The notes under the pieces: generated by a model
Seen by the model: the letters and a program-made list of their open reading frames with translations, nothing else
Database searches by the model: none
Told to the model about the DNA's origin: nothing
Shown: piece after piece, positions 9,191-17,313 of the stretch
Position numbering within the stretch: the first letter of the stretch is position 1
Layout: each line of letters starts with the position of its first letter
Program-made: the position numbers and the translations under genes
Origin: Bacillus sp. DTU_2020_1000418_1_SI_GHA_SEK_038
GTDB taxonomy: Bacteria > Bacillota > Bacilli > Bacillales > Cytobacillaceae
Assembly: GCF_032341175.1 (NCBI RefSeq)
Contig: NZ_CP135435.1
Span: forward strand, 1,116,001-1,180,000
Direction of reading: 5' to 3'
DNA: 64,000 nucleotides

Positions 9191-9217
9191 AACGGATGAG
9201 TGAATGATTTTGTGACA
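9191..9217 (-). promoter_or_regulatory. ECF41-type promoter
   Basis: On the minus strand TGTCACA (9211-9217), a 16-base spacer, then CGTT (9191-9194). The published ECF41 consensus, as I recall it, is TGTCACA-N16-CGTC, so all but one base matches. It lies about 35 bases before the oxidoreductase start, the expected autoregulated target of the sigma factor encoded in the same operon. Confidence 0.7.
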
Positions 9218-9468
9218 AAATGGAGGCGAAAGTTTTTTGATGGAGTGGATTGTTAGGTAATACAAACTGATTTAAGAAGCTTATTTACTGGCCCCACTAA
9301 AGAGTTTGGTAAAAGAATGGAATGAGATGCATAAGAAGTGAGTTTTAAATAGAATTTGTGAATTACCGGAGGAAAAAAATGTGGATCTTACTTCAGGGGA
9401 CATAAAATATTCGTTACTGCTGCATACTATTTTTATCAAAATATTTTAATGAATTGAGGTTTTTGAAA
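9218..9468. other. Intergenic region upstream of the ECF41 promoter
   Basis: Together with the ECF41 promoter this makes a gap of about 310 bases without a gene. It contains a fragment near 9278-9305 (GCTTATTTACTGGCCCCACT) that resembles part of the dispersed GGGCC repeat family. No coding signal was recognised. Confidence 0.35.
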
Positions 9469-9784
9469 ATGGATGAAATGAGAACTACAAATCAAGTAGA
9501 AGAAGTAAATAAACACCTTAAAGAAATTCCTAAGGAAGCCGAAGAAAGAAGAATTGAAAATCAGCCTCAAACTGGTAAAAACGAGAAAGCCATTGAGCCG
9601 TTTTAAGCCCATCAGACCTGTAGGGAAGCCTTCAGATCTGATCTGGGATACGAACGGCAAACCGAAGAATCTTGCTGACCACAAATATCATAAGCAAAAA
9701 AGGGGTTTTTTTACTCTTACGCTGTTTTATTCGTTGTTATGTCAGGAAATGTTTCAGCTGCAATATGGTTTTTGTTTCGGATGA
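9469..9784 (+). pseudogene. Frameshifted small protein gene
   Basis: A 45-codon reading from the ATG at 9469 (charged, starting MDEMRTTNQVEEVNKHLKE) stops at 9606. The next frame continues with a plausible protein segment (PIRPVGKPSDLIWDTNGKP) to a stop at 9784. A third frame from about 9706 encodes a hydrophobic segment (YAVLFVVMSGNVSAAIWFL) that looks like a transmembrane helix. Taken together this looks like one small membrane protein gene broken by one or two frameshifts, ending at the terminator at 9789. I do not recognise the family, and two separate tiny genes are also possible. Confidence 0.45.
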
Positions 9785-9788
9785 TATC

Positions 9789-9815
9789 GGCGGGCGTTAA
9801 CGCTCGCCTTTTTAT
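9789..9815 (+). terminator. Rho-independent terminator
   Basis: GGCGGGCG-TTAA-CGCTCGCC with one G-T pair, followed by TTTTTATTT. It ends the frameshifted small gene directly upstream. Confidence 0.8.
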
Positions 9816-9890
9816 TTGGTACGGAGATTGTGAAAATTGTTTCTTAATAGCTGTCTCTTTTGTATTGCTTACGTCAAAGACGTAATGCTC

Positions 9891-10577
9891 TTATTTTATA
9901 ATCTCTAACAGGCTTTCTAATTTATTTATTTCGTAAGTAGGTTTTATAGATGTATTATTTTCCTTGTACTTAGGATTGAACCAACAAGTATCAATACCAT
10001 AGTTAATTCCACCTTGAATATCAGAAGTCAACGAATCGCCAACCATTAGTACGTTGGATTTATCTGTAATCTGTAGTTTATTAAAAGCATAATCAAAAAT
10101 TTCTGTTTGTGGTTTTTGGAATCCAGTGGATTCAGAGATAATAATATGTTCAAATGTACCTTCAAACGGGGAATTATTAATTCTTGATGTTTGTACATCA
10201 GTGTAGCCGTTCGTAATAATTGCTAAGCGTTTATGCGAGAGATCGCTAATGACTTTTTCAACTCCTTGAACAAGGTGCGATTGTTCTCCAAGAAATCCCA
10301 AATAATCTTCATTGAATACAACTGCGTCAATTTCGAGTTCATGATCTAAAAATAATCTCCTAAATCTTTCTGAACCTAGTTCAACAAGGCTCATTTTCCC
10401 ATTTTCTAAATCTCTCCACAACACTTTACTAATTTCTTGGTAATTCTTCTCGTATAGCTTTAAGCTATTTAATAAATTATATTTATCAAAGACTTTATTA
10501 AAAGCTTCTTGCTCCGATTTAGTAAAGTCAAAAAGTGTGTCATCTACATCAAAAAATATAATATCGTAATTCTTCAT
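9891..10577 (-). CDS. HAD hydrolase, YjjG-type pyrimidine 5'-nucleotidase family
   Basis: 228-residue haloacid-dehalogenase hydrolase. Motif I is FFDVDDTLFDF (nucleophile Asp and acid/base Asp), motif II is AIITNGYTDVQ, Lys of motif III lies in STGFQKPQTEIF, and motif IV is MVGDSLTSDI. Length and the FDVDDTLFDF opening match the YjjG/YfnB family, nucleotidases that remove non-canonical pyrimidine nucleotides. The gene is monocistronic on the minus strand. The HAD assignment is secure and the nucleotidase activity is inferred. Confidence 0.88.
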   Translation of the reverse strand: MKNYDIIFFDVDDTLFDFTKSEQEAFNKVFDKYNLLNSLKLYEKNYQEISKVLWRDLENGKMSLVELGSERFRRLFLDHELEIDAVVFNEDYLGFLGEQSHLVQGVEKVISDLSHKRLAIITNGYTDVQTSRINNSPFEGTFEHIIISESTGFQKPQTEIFDYAFNKLQITDKSNVLMVGDSLTSDIQGGINYGIDTCWFNPKYKENNTSIKPTYEINKLESLLEIIK

Positions 10578-10660
10578 TTTTTCTCCTGCTTTTTAATTCT
10601 GTTAAGGATACTCAAAAATTATCTACTCCCTATAAATTTTCTCACACATATTATTGTTAT

Positions 10661-10734
10661 TCAAGAATAGGGCCCAATCCTTGAAGAAGGATAAGTGCTT
10701 ATTTTGCATTTAAGGGAAATATTCTTGAATAAAG
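10661..10734. repeat. Dispersed GGGCC repeat, copy B
   Basis: Contains GGCCCAATCCTTGAAGAAGG followed by ATAAGTGCTTATTTTGCATT and ends ATTCTTGAATAAAG. It aligns with copies at 4458-4507, 18371-18398 and 19791-19853. Confidence 0.55.
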
Positions 10735-10793
10735 TTTAGATTGTATAGCGAAAAATTGAGAAGAAATATACTTAAGCTAAAGGGTACTTTAGT

Positions 10794-10828
10794 GAAAAAA
10801 AAGACTGTCTTTTTGACGGTCCTTTTTT
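10794..10828. terminator. Bidirectional terminator
   Basis: AAAAAGACTGTC, loop TTTTT, GACGGTCC, then TTTTTT, with A-runs on the other side. It serves the glycine-zipper gene on the minus strand. Confidence 0.65.
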
Positions 10829-10866
10829 GGTGAGATTAACACAAGAACATTTTTGTAAAGTGCCTG

Positions 10867-11160
10867 CTACTTATTTATAGAGTTATTATTGCTCTCATCA
10901 CGATTTGTGGAAGCTGATTTGTCATCGACTTCAGCCCCCTCTACGATCTGGTTACCAATAGCACCGCCTGAAACACCGCCTATCACAGTACCAATTAGTC
11001 CAAATGGAGCACCTATCATAGCACCCGCAACGGCTCCATTAAAAGCTCCTGCTGCTTCACCAAGGTCACTCGCATCTTGATTAGCATTACTACCAGCTTG
11101 ATTTTTGCCGCTTTCTTCTACATTTCCACCAAAGTTATTGCGAACGTTACTCTGATCCAT
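10867..11160 (-). CDS. Glycine-zipper domain protein
   Basis: 97-residue protein with polar, Asn/Gln/Ser-rich ends and a central glycine-zipper: from about residue 34, GAFNGAVAGAMIGAPFGLIG followed by TVIGGVSGGAIGNQ. Small residues every four positions suggest two tightly packed membrane helices. No signal peptide or lipobox is seen. AGGAAG precedes its ATG. Similar small proteins in Bacillus are uncharacterised and sometimes labelled bacteriocin-like because of the Gly repeats. I see no immunity or export partner next to it, so a toxin role is not supported. Confidence 0.75.
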   Translation of the reverse strand: MDQSNVRNNFGGNVEESGKNQAGSNANQDASDLGEAAGAFNGAVAGAMIGAPFGLIGTVIGGVSGGAIGNQIVEGAEVDDKSASTNRDESNNNSINK

Positions 11161-11406
11161 CTATTCACTTCCTTGTTTATTAATGGGGAATATGCTAATG
11201 ATGAAAACACACCATCCCAAACATATACTACCCAGCTGAAGTAGTTTTACTCACTATATGTTGGTTTAAGATATAGTTGTCTTAACGGCAGCCATTTTTC
11301 TTCTAACGGGGGCTTTAGCACAATAGAGGCTGACCGCTTTTGGTGGTAAAGCCGCAGAACAGTTAACAATGAAATCTACTTGACGAAAGTTTAGGAAGGA
11401 AATACC

Positions 11407-11979
11407 ATGGAAAAAAACAATCAGATTTTCGCAAAAACAACAAGACTTATTTTAAGAAGATTTAGTCTTAACGACACTGATGACTTCCATTTATATCGTT
11501 CAAATTCTGAAGTTGCTAAATTTCAATCATGGGAGAATTATCAATATCACGAAGCCGAATCGTTCGTTAATGAACAAAGTAAAAATAACCCTAATCAGCC
11601 AGGTACTTGGTTCCAATTTGCCATTGCTTTAGCTGAGACTAATCAACTCATTGGAGATTGTGCACTTCATACGCTTTTAGACGAACCCCGTATTGTAGAA
11701 ATCGGGTTTACTCTTTCTCCAGGATACCAGGGGAATGGATATGCAAGTGAGGCTGTTAGTGCGTTATTGGATTATATATTTAAAGTATTAGGAAAACACA
11801 AAGTAATTGCACATACAGATGTTAGAAATAACAAGTCTATTGCTTTACTTGAATGTGTTGGTATGAGGCGAGAAGGGCATTTTTTACAAAATTACATGTC
11901 AAAAGGACAGTGGGTTGACGAATATCAATATTCAATTCTTAAGTCTGAATGGGAGAGTACCTCAAACCTGTTAATTTAA
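11407..11979 (+). CDS. GNAT acetyltransferase, RimJ/RimL type
   Basis: 190-residue N-acetyltransferase. It opens with TTRLILRRFSLNDTDDFHLY, the RimJ/RimL-family start. The acetyl-CoA binding loop is GFTLSPGYQGNGYASEAV, and the C-terminal part has TDVRNNKSIALLECVGMRREG. Family members acetylate protein N-termini, amino acids or antibiotics; the target here is unknown. AGGAAGGA is well placed before the ATG. It is monocistronic, with a weak hairpin and T-run downstream. Confidence 0.87.
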   Translation: MEKNNQIFAKTTRLILRRFSLNDTDDFHLYRSNSEVAKFQSWENYQYHEAESFVNEQSKNNPNQPGTWFQFAIALAETNQLIGDCALHTLLDEPRIVEIGFTLSPGYQGNGYASEAVSALLDYIFKVLGKHKVIAHTDVRNNKSIALLECVGMRREGHFLQNYMSKGQWVDEYQYSILKSEWESTSNLLI

Positions 11980-12069
11980 GGAAAGAAAGAGTTTTTCGTT
12001 GTGTTAAGCTGGAAAACCCATTACCGAAAGTTATAAAGTTTCACAACTCTACTTTACTTGAAGATCGTT

Positions 12070-12093
12070 GAGCTGCTTAGACGGCTCTTTTTT
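12070..12093 (+). terminator. Possible terminator
   Basis: Short GAGC/GCTC stem followed by six T, about 90 bases beyond the acetyltransferase stop. The stem is weak. Confidence 0.35.
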
Positions 12094-12130
12094 CTTGTTC
12101 AAACAAAGGGCATGTTAGTTAAATAAAGTA

Positions 12131-12177
12131 AAAAATGGCGGTTTCTGTGGCTATTGAATGTCCACAGAAACGCCGCC
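12131..12177 (-). terminator. Rho-independent terminator
   Basis: GGCGGTTTCTGTGG pairs with CCACAGAAACGCCGCC (two extra bases in one arm). On the minus strand it is followed by a T-run. It lies about 45 bases past the SRPBCC gene. Confidence 0.7.
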
Positions 12178-12222
12178 CTATTATTTTGATGACTTATAAT
12201 AATGATTAAATGAAAAAACTTT

Positions 12223-12648
12223 TTAATTGTTTGTTTGCTCTACGTATTTTTTAAAATTATTTAAAATCGCCTGCCACCCTTGTTGTTGTAACTCAATTGA
12301 ATTCGTAGTCTCGGCATCAAAAGTTTCAATTACTTCAGTTTCGTTTCCTCTGTCGATAAAAGTGATTTTCACTTTTCTTCCATCGTCTATTGTATAAGCA
12401 ATTAACTTATGTAGTTTTATTTCATTATAAACTCCTCCAAAATCGAAACCAAAACTACCATCTTTGGCTTCCATTCTTGAAATGAATTTCCCGCCCTCTC
12501 TTAAATCATTTTCAGCAAAAGGGGAGTGCCATTCATCTGAAGCAAAGTTCCATTTTGTCATATGAGTTGGTTTTGTCCAATATTCCCATACCTTTTCAAC
12601 TGGTGCTTGAACAGTTGTTTCTACTGTAATTTCCTTAGATATTTCCAT
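12223..12648 (-). CDS. SRPBCC (AHSA1-like) protein
   Basis: 141-residue START-like protein of the SRPBCC superfamily, AHSA1 branch. The opening ITVETTVQAPVEKVWEYWT with the following W-N-F-A-S-D-E-W-H-S-P and the closing QGWQAILNNFKKYVE are diagnostic. These proteins form a helix-grip fold with a hydrophobic pocket; no enzymatic residues can be named. AAAGGAGGC lies upstream of the ATG. It is a single gene; ligand and role are unknown. Confidence 0.87.
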   Translation of the reverse strand: MEISKEITVETTVQAPVEKVWEYWTKPTHMTKWNFASDEWHSPFAENDLREGGKFISRMEAKDGSFGFDFGGVYNEIKLHKLIAYTIDDGRKVKITFIDRGNETEVIETFDAETTNSIELQQQGWQAILNNFKKYVEQTNN

Positions 12649-13076
12649 TTTTATCTGCCTCCTTTTAAAATGAATAATTTAAGCGGTTTTTCCAAAAGTT
12701 ACCTTGCTATATTATAATTTATATTGAAAAGAGAATCTATTCTGAAACTTGATTAATGGATGGGTAAGATTTATTTGTTCATTGTGATGAAGGTAGCGGG
12801 TGGACAGTTATGTTAATCTGTTATATGTAAATTCTATCTAATTGTTCCTTGCATTTATATTGTTCAAGACAACACTATCTATGTAATGATTACGGAAAAT
12901 CTTTTAATGATATGACTAATACGCTATTTTCAGGCTCTCAATACCCTGAAAAAAGGTAAAAACTTTGTATTTGAAAATCGAGTTGAGCACATGCTTATTT
13001 CAACGTGTCAAAAATATAATTATACAACGATTGGGATATTAAGGAGTGTATAAAAAAGCTCGTATAAACAGTCTCA
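12649..13076. other. Intergenic region, 428 bp
   Basis: No confident gene. On the plus strand around 12947-13052 a start-less reading, TLKKGKNFVFENRVEHMLIS and on to a stop, looks like the tail of a decayed gene. I cannot assign it. No structured RNA was recognised. Confidence 0.35.
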
Positions 13077-13631
13077 TTATTGTTCAATCATTTGGTTTGC
13101 AATTTCCATAATTTCATTTTTGTGTTGTTCTTTAGGAATTTCACCATTTGTATAAGCGATATTGTAGGAGACTCCATCTGAATTGAATGATAGAGAATTA
13201 CTTGTATAATAAGCAGTTACACCACTGTTTAATTTAACCTCTTCCGAATTAGAACTATCCAATTCTTCTTCACTATTAATAGCAGTTATCATTAGAATAA
13301 TTGATTTCTCAGAATTACCTTTTGAGAAGGTTTTAAATTCAACCATCAAATTTTTGCCATCACGAGACATATCGTTAATAGTAGGTGGTTGAAAAGGCAG
13401 AGCATCGAAAGGGAGAACTTTAGGCAATTTCATTTTGAATGGAAGTGCTGTAAGTCCTTCCTTAACTGAAAGTGCTTGATAAATGATTGGCATCTTTTCC
13501 TTTTGTGTGTTTGTAAGATTATTCATTTCTCTCTCTCTTAAATTAGAAGTATCAAGAATCCTGTTTTCATTGTTTTGGCAACCAACAAGCAAAACCAAAA
13601 CAATAGTAGACACTGCTATTATTTTCTTCAC
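13077..13631 (-). CDS. Hypothetical lipoprotein
   Basis: 184-residue secreted lipoprotein. It has a lysine start, a hydrophobic stretch IIAVSTIVLVLLVGC with the lipobox LVGC (Cys around residue 18), then a polar domain. The GTG at 13631 is chosen, since GAGGG lies 7 bases upstream; the TTG six codons earlier overlaps that site. The mature part (LPFKMKLPKVLPFDALPFQP, later GVTAYYTSNSL) resembles DUF4367-like surface domains of Bacillus, but this is tentative. It is monocistronic. Confidence 0.75.
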   Translation of the reverse strand: MKKIIAVSTIVLVLLVGCQNNENRILDTSNLREREMNNLTNTQKEKMPIIYQALSVKEGLTALPFKMKLPKVLPFDALPFQPPTINDMSRDGKNLMVEFKTFSKGNSEKSIILMITAINSEEELDSSNSEEVKLNSGVTAYYTSNSLSFNSDGVSYNIAYTNGEIPKEQHKNEIMEIANQMIEQ

Positions 13632-13780
13632 AAATATACCCTCGTTCAAGTTGTTAATATTTTTTACGATTTTACTCTATAAAAGTTTCATTATCCTTTT
13701 CTTTGCATTTGATAAAATTTGAATATCCTATAAAACAACAAATTTTACGAATACAGCTTTGGAGAACACCACGTCTGGAA

Positions 13781-13840
13781 ACTAAGAAAACAATCTGTAT
13801 CATTAATAAAGGTATACAGATTGTTTTCTTAGTTTTTTTT
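13781..13840 (+). terminator. Perfect 20-bp hairpin with T-run, no upstream gene
   Basis: ACTAAGAAAACAATCTGTAT (13781-13800) is exactly complementary to 13814-13833, around a 13-base loop, followed by eight T. It reads as a strong plus-strand terminator. No plus-strand protein gene precedes it, so it may end a small RNA that begins around 13650-13750. Confidence 0.7.
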
Positions 13841-13850
13841 AAGGATAGTT

Positions 13851-13949
13851 TTAAATCGAACAGCCGTCAGGACCACAAACACCAATATCGGTTTCGCCGA
13901 ACTTTTTCAGTGTTGGTTTAATGCCTTCTTCTGCAATTTTTATACCCAC
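13851..13949 (-). CDS. Possible 32-residue Cys-rich-tail peptide
   Basis: GTG-started 32-codon reading beginning [20 protein letters not shown] and ending [10 protein letters not shown]. It starts 10 bases after the stop of the YdhR-like gene, on the same strand, so it could be the third gene of that operon. The amphipathic first half and the C-G-P-D-G-C ending look like real protein sequence. The ribosome site is weak, so it may instead be the remnant of a longer gene. I do not recognise a family. Confidence 0.4.
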   Translation of the reverse strand: MGIKIAEEGIKPTLKKFGETDIGVCGPDGCSI

Positions 13950-13958
13950 TTTAAATAC

Positions 13959-14264
13959 TTATTCTAAAGGACCCTTCGTAATCTCCGTAAGTTTTGAATT
14001 GATAGCGAAGATCTTTCCATTCACATGAGTAATACCGAATCCCGCAAGTCTTTTCGTATGCATATCTAAATACTTTTCAGCTGTTTCTTTTGTTTCGAAA
14101 AGGTAAATGCCTCCTGCTTCCTTTGTTTCCTGATTCTCAGTCCAAATTTTCCAAATGAAGCCTTCTTCTTCATTAATACTCTTTGCTAAATCTGTAAAGG
14201 CTCCTGCCATTTCATCACCAAATGGACCATCCATGTGGAAATCTACTTGTAGTAAGTATGCCAT
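13959..14264 (-). CDS. YdhR-like monooxygenase
   Basis: 101-residue ferredoxin-like alpha/beta barrel protein of the YdhR/ABM family. Recognisable features are AYLLQVDFHMDGPFGDEM, GFIWKIWTENQETKEAGGIY, LFETKETAEKYLDMHTKRL and GFGITHVNGKIFAIN, which give the fixed family length. E. coli YdhR homologues are presumed cofactor-independent monooxygenases of aromatic or polyketide substrates. It lies 33 bases after the FMN reductase on the same strand, so the two probably form one operon. GGAGGC is upstream of its ATG. Confidence 0.85.
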   Translation of the reverse strand: MAYLLQVDFHMDGPFGDEMAGAFTDLAKSINEEEGFIWKIWTENQETKEAGGIYLFETKETAEKYLDMHTKRLAGFGITHVNGKIFAINSKLTEITKGPLE

Positions 14265-14297
14265 TGTCGGCCTCCTAAATTAATTGTGTCCTGCCTT

Positions 14298-14861
14298 TTA
14301 TCTTCTAACTGTTTTTAGAGCATTAGACCAAGCGACCACTTCATCCAACATTTTGTTTAAAACTTCTTCATGGTGAGGTGCTGGATTGAATTTCGTCATA
14401 TCTTGGAAATCTGTGAACAGACTCATATTTACGCTTGGGCCTACTACAGCCACCTTTGGAACACTTAAAATTAAACGTAAGTCATTTGTTACGGTAACGC
14501 CAAGGGTAGAACCGTAACTTACAACCCCAGCCGCTTTATGGTTCCATTCAACATATAGATAATCAATGGCATCTTTTAATCCAGATGAAACCGATTTATT
14601 ATATTCTGGTGAAACAAATACAAACCCATCAAATTCGCTAATTTTTTGTGACCAAGGTTTTGCTTCTGGTGTTTCATAATTACCTCCTGACATAATAGGT
14701 GGGATGGACTCATTGAATCTTGGAAGGTTGTAATCTTTAATATCCACTAATTCGTATTCTGCATCAGTGCGTTTATCAGCAATGGATTTTACCCATTCCG
14801 CCACGTTTAAATTTACTCGAGAATCCCGAGTACTTCCTGTTATAATACCGATTTTACCCAT
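14298..14861 (-). CDS. NADPH-dependent FMN reductase family protein
   Basis: 187-residue flavodoxin-fold reductase. The phosphate loop is IGIITGSTRDSRVNLNVAEW, and the conserved PEYNKSVSSGLKDAIDYL with the following KAAGVVSYGS is the signature of the YhdA/azoreductase-like family. It reduces FMN or quinones with NAD(P)H. GGAGGAATAGAA precedes the ATG. The next genes are the YdhR-like protein and a possible 32-residue peptide, suggesting one unit for quinone or aromatic turnover. Specific substrates cannot be told. Confidence 0.9.
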   Translation of the reverse strand: MGKIGIITGSTRDSRVNLNVAEWVKSIADKRTDAEYELVDIKDYNLPRFNESIPPIMSGGNYETPEAKPWSQKISEFDGFVFVSPEYNKSVSSGLKDAIDYLYVEWNHKAAGVVSYGSTLGVTVTNDLRLILSVPKVAVVGPSVNMSLFTDFQDMTKFNPAPHHEEVLNKMLDEVVAWSNALKTVRR

Positions 14862-15161
14862 TTCTATTCCTCCTAAAAATTCTATTAGAATAACCTTCTA
14901 ACTTAAACGTTGCATTCGTGTAGAAAGATATACTTATCTTATAAATGAATTGTAGAGCTTATTTGAAATTAACAACACCAATAATTATATGGATTTGTTG
15001 TTTATCCAACTCTTTAAAGAAATTGTTGAAAAAGTAGGAGGGAAATCAAAATGACAGCCCTTCCTTATTTAATTTCTGGGAGGAATTATCGTTTGACAAT
15101 TAAATCATGATAATATTTCATAATTTGGAAAAAGTAATGTATAGGAAAGGAGGGTTAACGA
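14862..15161. other. Intergenic region, 300 bp, with a 19-codon reading
   Basis: Divergent spacer between the reductase operon and the cupredoxin gene. It contains an ATG at 15051 behind GGAGGG that opens a 19-residue reading (MTALPYLISGRNYRLTIKS). This may be a gene-start remnant or a leader. A TTGACA lies near 15093, but no good -10 could be paired with it. Confidence 0.35.
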
Positions 15162-15551
15162 ATGTTTGGGAAAAAGTATTTAACAGGATTGGCAGTTTTG
15201 CTTGCGATGATTGTGGTTATGAGCACTTCAGGCTCACTCGGCGTATTAGCCGAATCCGGTGCCATAACACAACCCTTGGAGACGGTGAAATCGATTGAGG
15301 TCGAGTTGAACGATGATTCCTTTAATCCGAAAGTCATCACGATTCCGAATGGAACAACAACAACGTTGATATTGAAAAACAAAGGGAAGAAAGAGCACAC
15401 TTTCACAGTGGAAAAGCTGGGAATTGATGCCGAGGTCCAGCCAGGAAAGGAAAAAACCATTACCGTGAAACCGACACAGACTGGTACATATGAACTGATA
15501 TGTCGGTACCATTTCCAGGAAGGAATGGTTGGACAAGTAATAGTCAAATAA
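15162..15551 (+). CDS. Secreted cupredoxin-domain protein
   Basis: 129 residues. An N-terminal signal sequence (GKKYLTGLAVLLAMIVVMST) is followed by one cupredoxin domain. The type-1 copper ligands expected for the fold are present: His in KKEHTFTV, Cys and His in ELICRYHF, Met in EGMVGQV. The fold is like that of the copper domain of cytochrome oxidase subunit II or plastocyanin. It is probably anchored or released outside the membrane as an electron carrier or copper protein. AAAGGAGGG precedes the ATG. No partner oxidase lies nearby. Confidence 0.87.
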   Translation: MFGKKYLTGLAVLLAMIVVMSTSGSLGVLAESGAITQPLETVKSIEVELNDDSFNPKVITIPNGTTTTLILKNKGKKEHTFTVEKLGIDAEVQPGKEKTITVKPTQTGTYELICRYHFQEGMVGQVIVK

Positions 15552-15580
15552 CAAGCAAGGCCAATCAGGCCTTGCTTGTT
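15550..15580. terminator. Bidirectional terminator hairpin
   Basis: AACAAGCAAGGCC and GGCCTTGCTTGTT form a perfect 13-bp stem with a 5-base loop between two converging genes. The T-runs are weak on both sides. Confidence 0.65.
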
Positions 15581-15595
15581 AATAATGAGTTTGTA

Positions 15596-17014
15596 TCACT
15601 GAATAATTTCAAAAACAGTACCTTGGTTAAAGTCAGTCACTTTCATAGAGCCATAAACTCCTAAATATAGTTTGGTTTGATCGAGATTCGTCCCCAGACT
15701 AACATAATGAGCTGCCCCGGAACCAAAATTATAATCGGTTTGAATAACACTATAATCATTAAGTTTACCATCTGTTCTAATCCTTGTATAAGCTAATACC
15801 CCTCGAGCCGGAGACCCGGATTCTTCCTTCCGGGCAATATCAGTAAACAAGACACTTCCTGTTAAAGCGGGGATTTCATTCCCCATATAGGCTTGCACTC
15901 CTGTAAGGGCAGTTCCTCCAAATTTATCGGGTCGGGGATCACTATGAAAATAACTAGTTAAGGGCTGAAGACGACAGGCTGAATATTTTACTGCTTCATC
16001 ATAAAAAGAGATTGTTTTCTCATCCAATGACGGATTTTCAGAGCAGCCCCTTATAATCGGAGTAGGGAACACACCTTCCCACGCTCGCCAGCCAAAGTTA
16101 ATAAATCCTTCTTGGTCAACTTCGGCGTTTCTTAAAAAAGCTTGAACAAGCCTGGTAACCGGTATTGGTTTATACTGGCCGAATGAAAAAATAGACTCTA
16201 TCAAATCCTGTCCGACATTTCCCGCATATTTAATATATTGATTATTAAACCTTTGAAATGAAATGCCTGGTATATTCCGTACTCCTTTAGCCATCACCAT
16301 AAGTGTTTCCTGAATAGGTACGGGAAGTTCATTAAACCGTGTGACTACAGGTGGACTCTGAATATATGTATTTTTACCTACGTCAATTTCAATTATTTTA
16401 CCGGCGATTTCCATATCATTCTGGCTTAAATTGAATGGATCATAGCCTGATCCGCCATCTCCGTTGGTTAAAACAAGCTTTCCTGTTTCAGGTGAAAAGT
16501 TTAAGCTATTGACCCCATTGTGATTATAAAATGGTCTTCTTAAGTTAAGTAATGTCCGTTGTTTTTGAGATTGACCATTCGATTGTAAAATCCATTCTTC
16601 AACTGTATCAATATGATCATATTGAGTTTCTCTATTTGTCCACCTTACGTTTAACGTTTTGGGATCACACGGGTCAGGGGAATAAGATTCAGGAAGAGCA
16701 CCTGGACCTTGTGTTCCAGCAACTGAATAATGCAGATAAAACAAACCGTTATAATAAAATTCGGGATGAAACGCTAGCCCCAGCAATCCCCGTTCATCAT
16801 ATCCGCCACCCAAAGCTCCTAGTTTTATGACTCGCGGGCGAATATCTAAAAAAGTCCGTATCACTCCGTCTCTTATGTAAAAAATCTCCCCTACCTGGGT
16901 TGCAATAAATAATGCTTCTTTTGCGTCACCCGGAAGTATAGCTGCTTTCAAAACAGTCGGTAAATTTACCTTACTTACAATAGGCCGTAAACGAACCTTC
17001 ACCTTTGTCAGCAA
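15596..17014 (-). CDS. Glucose/sorbosone dehydrogenase-family protein
   Basis: 472-residue six-bladed propeller protein of the PQQ-dependent sugar dehydrogenase (YliI/GSDH) type. Diagnostic segments are YDERGLLGLAFHPEFYYNGL, RRPFYNHNGVNSLNFSPETG, LTNGDGGSGYDPFN and FGWRAWEGVFPTP. No signal peptide is seen, unlike many secreted relatives. The start is TTG with AAGGGGTG 7 bases upstream. Family members oxidise aldose sugars, but PQQ synthesis genes are not in the window, so activity is uncertain. It is divergent from the haloperoxidase-like gene. Confidence 0.85.
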   Translation of the reverse strand: MLTKVKVRLRPIVSKVNLPTVLKAAILPGDAKEALFIATQVGEIFYIRDGVIRTFLDIRPRVIKLGALGGGYDERGLLGLAFHPEFYYNGLFYLHYSVAGTQGPGALPESYSPDPCDPKTLNVRWTNRETQYDHIDTVEEWILQSNGQSQKQRTLLNLRRPFYNHNGVNSLNFSPETGKLVLTNGDGGSGYDPFNLSQNDMEIAGKIIEIDVGKNTYIQSPPVVTRFNELPVPIQETLMVMAKGVRNIPGISFQRFNNQYIKYAGNVGQDLIESIFSFGQYKPIPVTRLVQAFLRNAEVDQEGFINFGWRAWEGVFPTPIIRGCSENPSLDEKTISFYDEAVKYSACRLQPLTSYFHSDPRPDKFGGTALTGVQAYMGNEIPALTGSVLFTDIARKEESGSPARGVLAYTRIRTDGKLNDYSVIQTDYNFGSGAAHYVSLGTNLDQTKLYLGVYGSMKVTDFNQGTVFEIIQ

Positions 17015-17313
17015 ACTTTACACCCCTTCTTAGTTTTCTTTTTATAAGAATATGATTAGAACTGTTTTATTAACACTTCATTAGGGTTTGGAATTGCATC
17101 ATAACCTGTCATTGAGCAGTCCATGTAAGTTCTATATCCCTATCAAATAATTTTTGCACTTGAACTAGATTTTGATCTACCTCTTTTCAATTCAGGAATA
17201 AGGCTATTTCATCAGCAAGTTTGCCCCTTACAAAAGAGCTCTTGAACGCATAAGGTAAGTAAAAAGTAGGTGTACTATGTTTTAAAAAATATGTTTCAGA
17301 GAGGAGATTTTGT
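17015..17313. other. Divergent intergenic region, about 300 bp
   Basis: Spacer between the sugar dehydrogenase and the haloperoxidase-like gene. No clear promoter or structure was seen beyond the ribosome sites of the two flanking genes. Confidence 0.4.

Noticed and set aside
10867..11160. Glycine-rich protein as a bacteriocin
   Set aside because: No double-glycine leader, immunity gene or exporter is next to it; the pattern fits a generic glycine zipper.
12947..13052. Protein-like plus-strand reading without a start
   Set aside because: Short, no start or ribosome site, no family recognised; kept only as an intergenic note.
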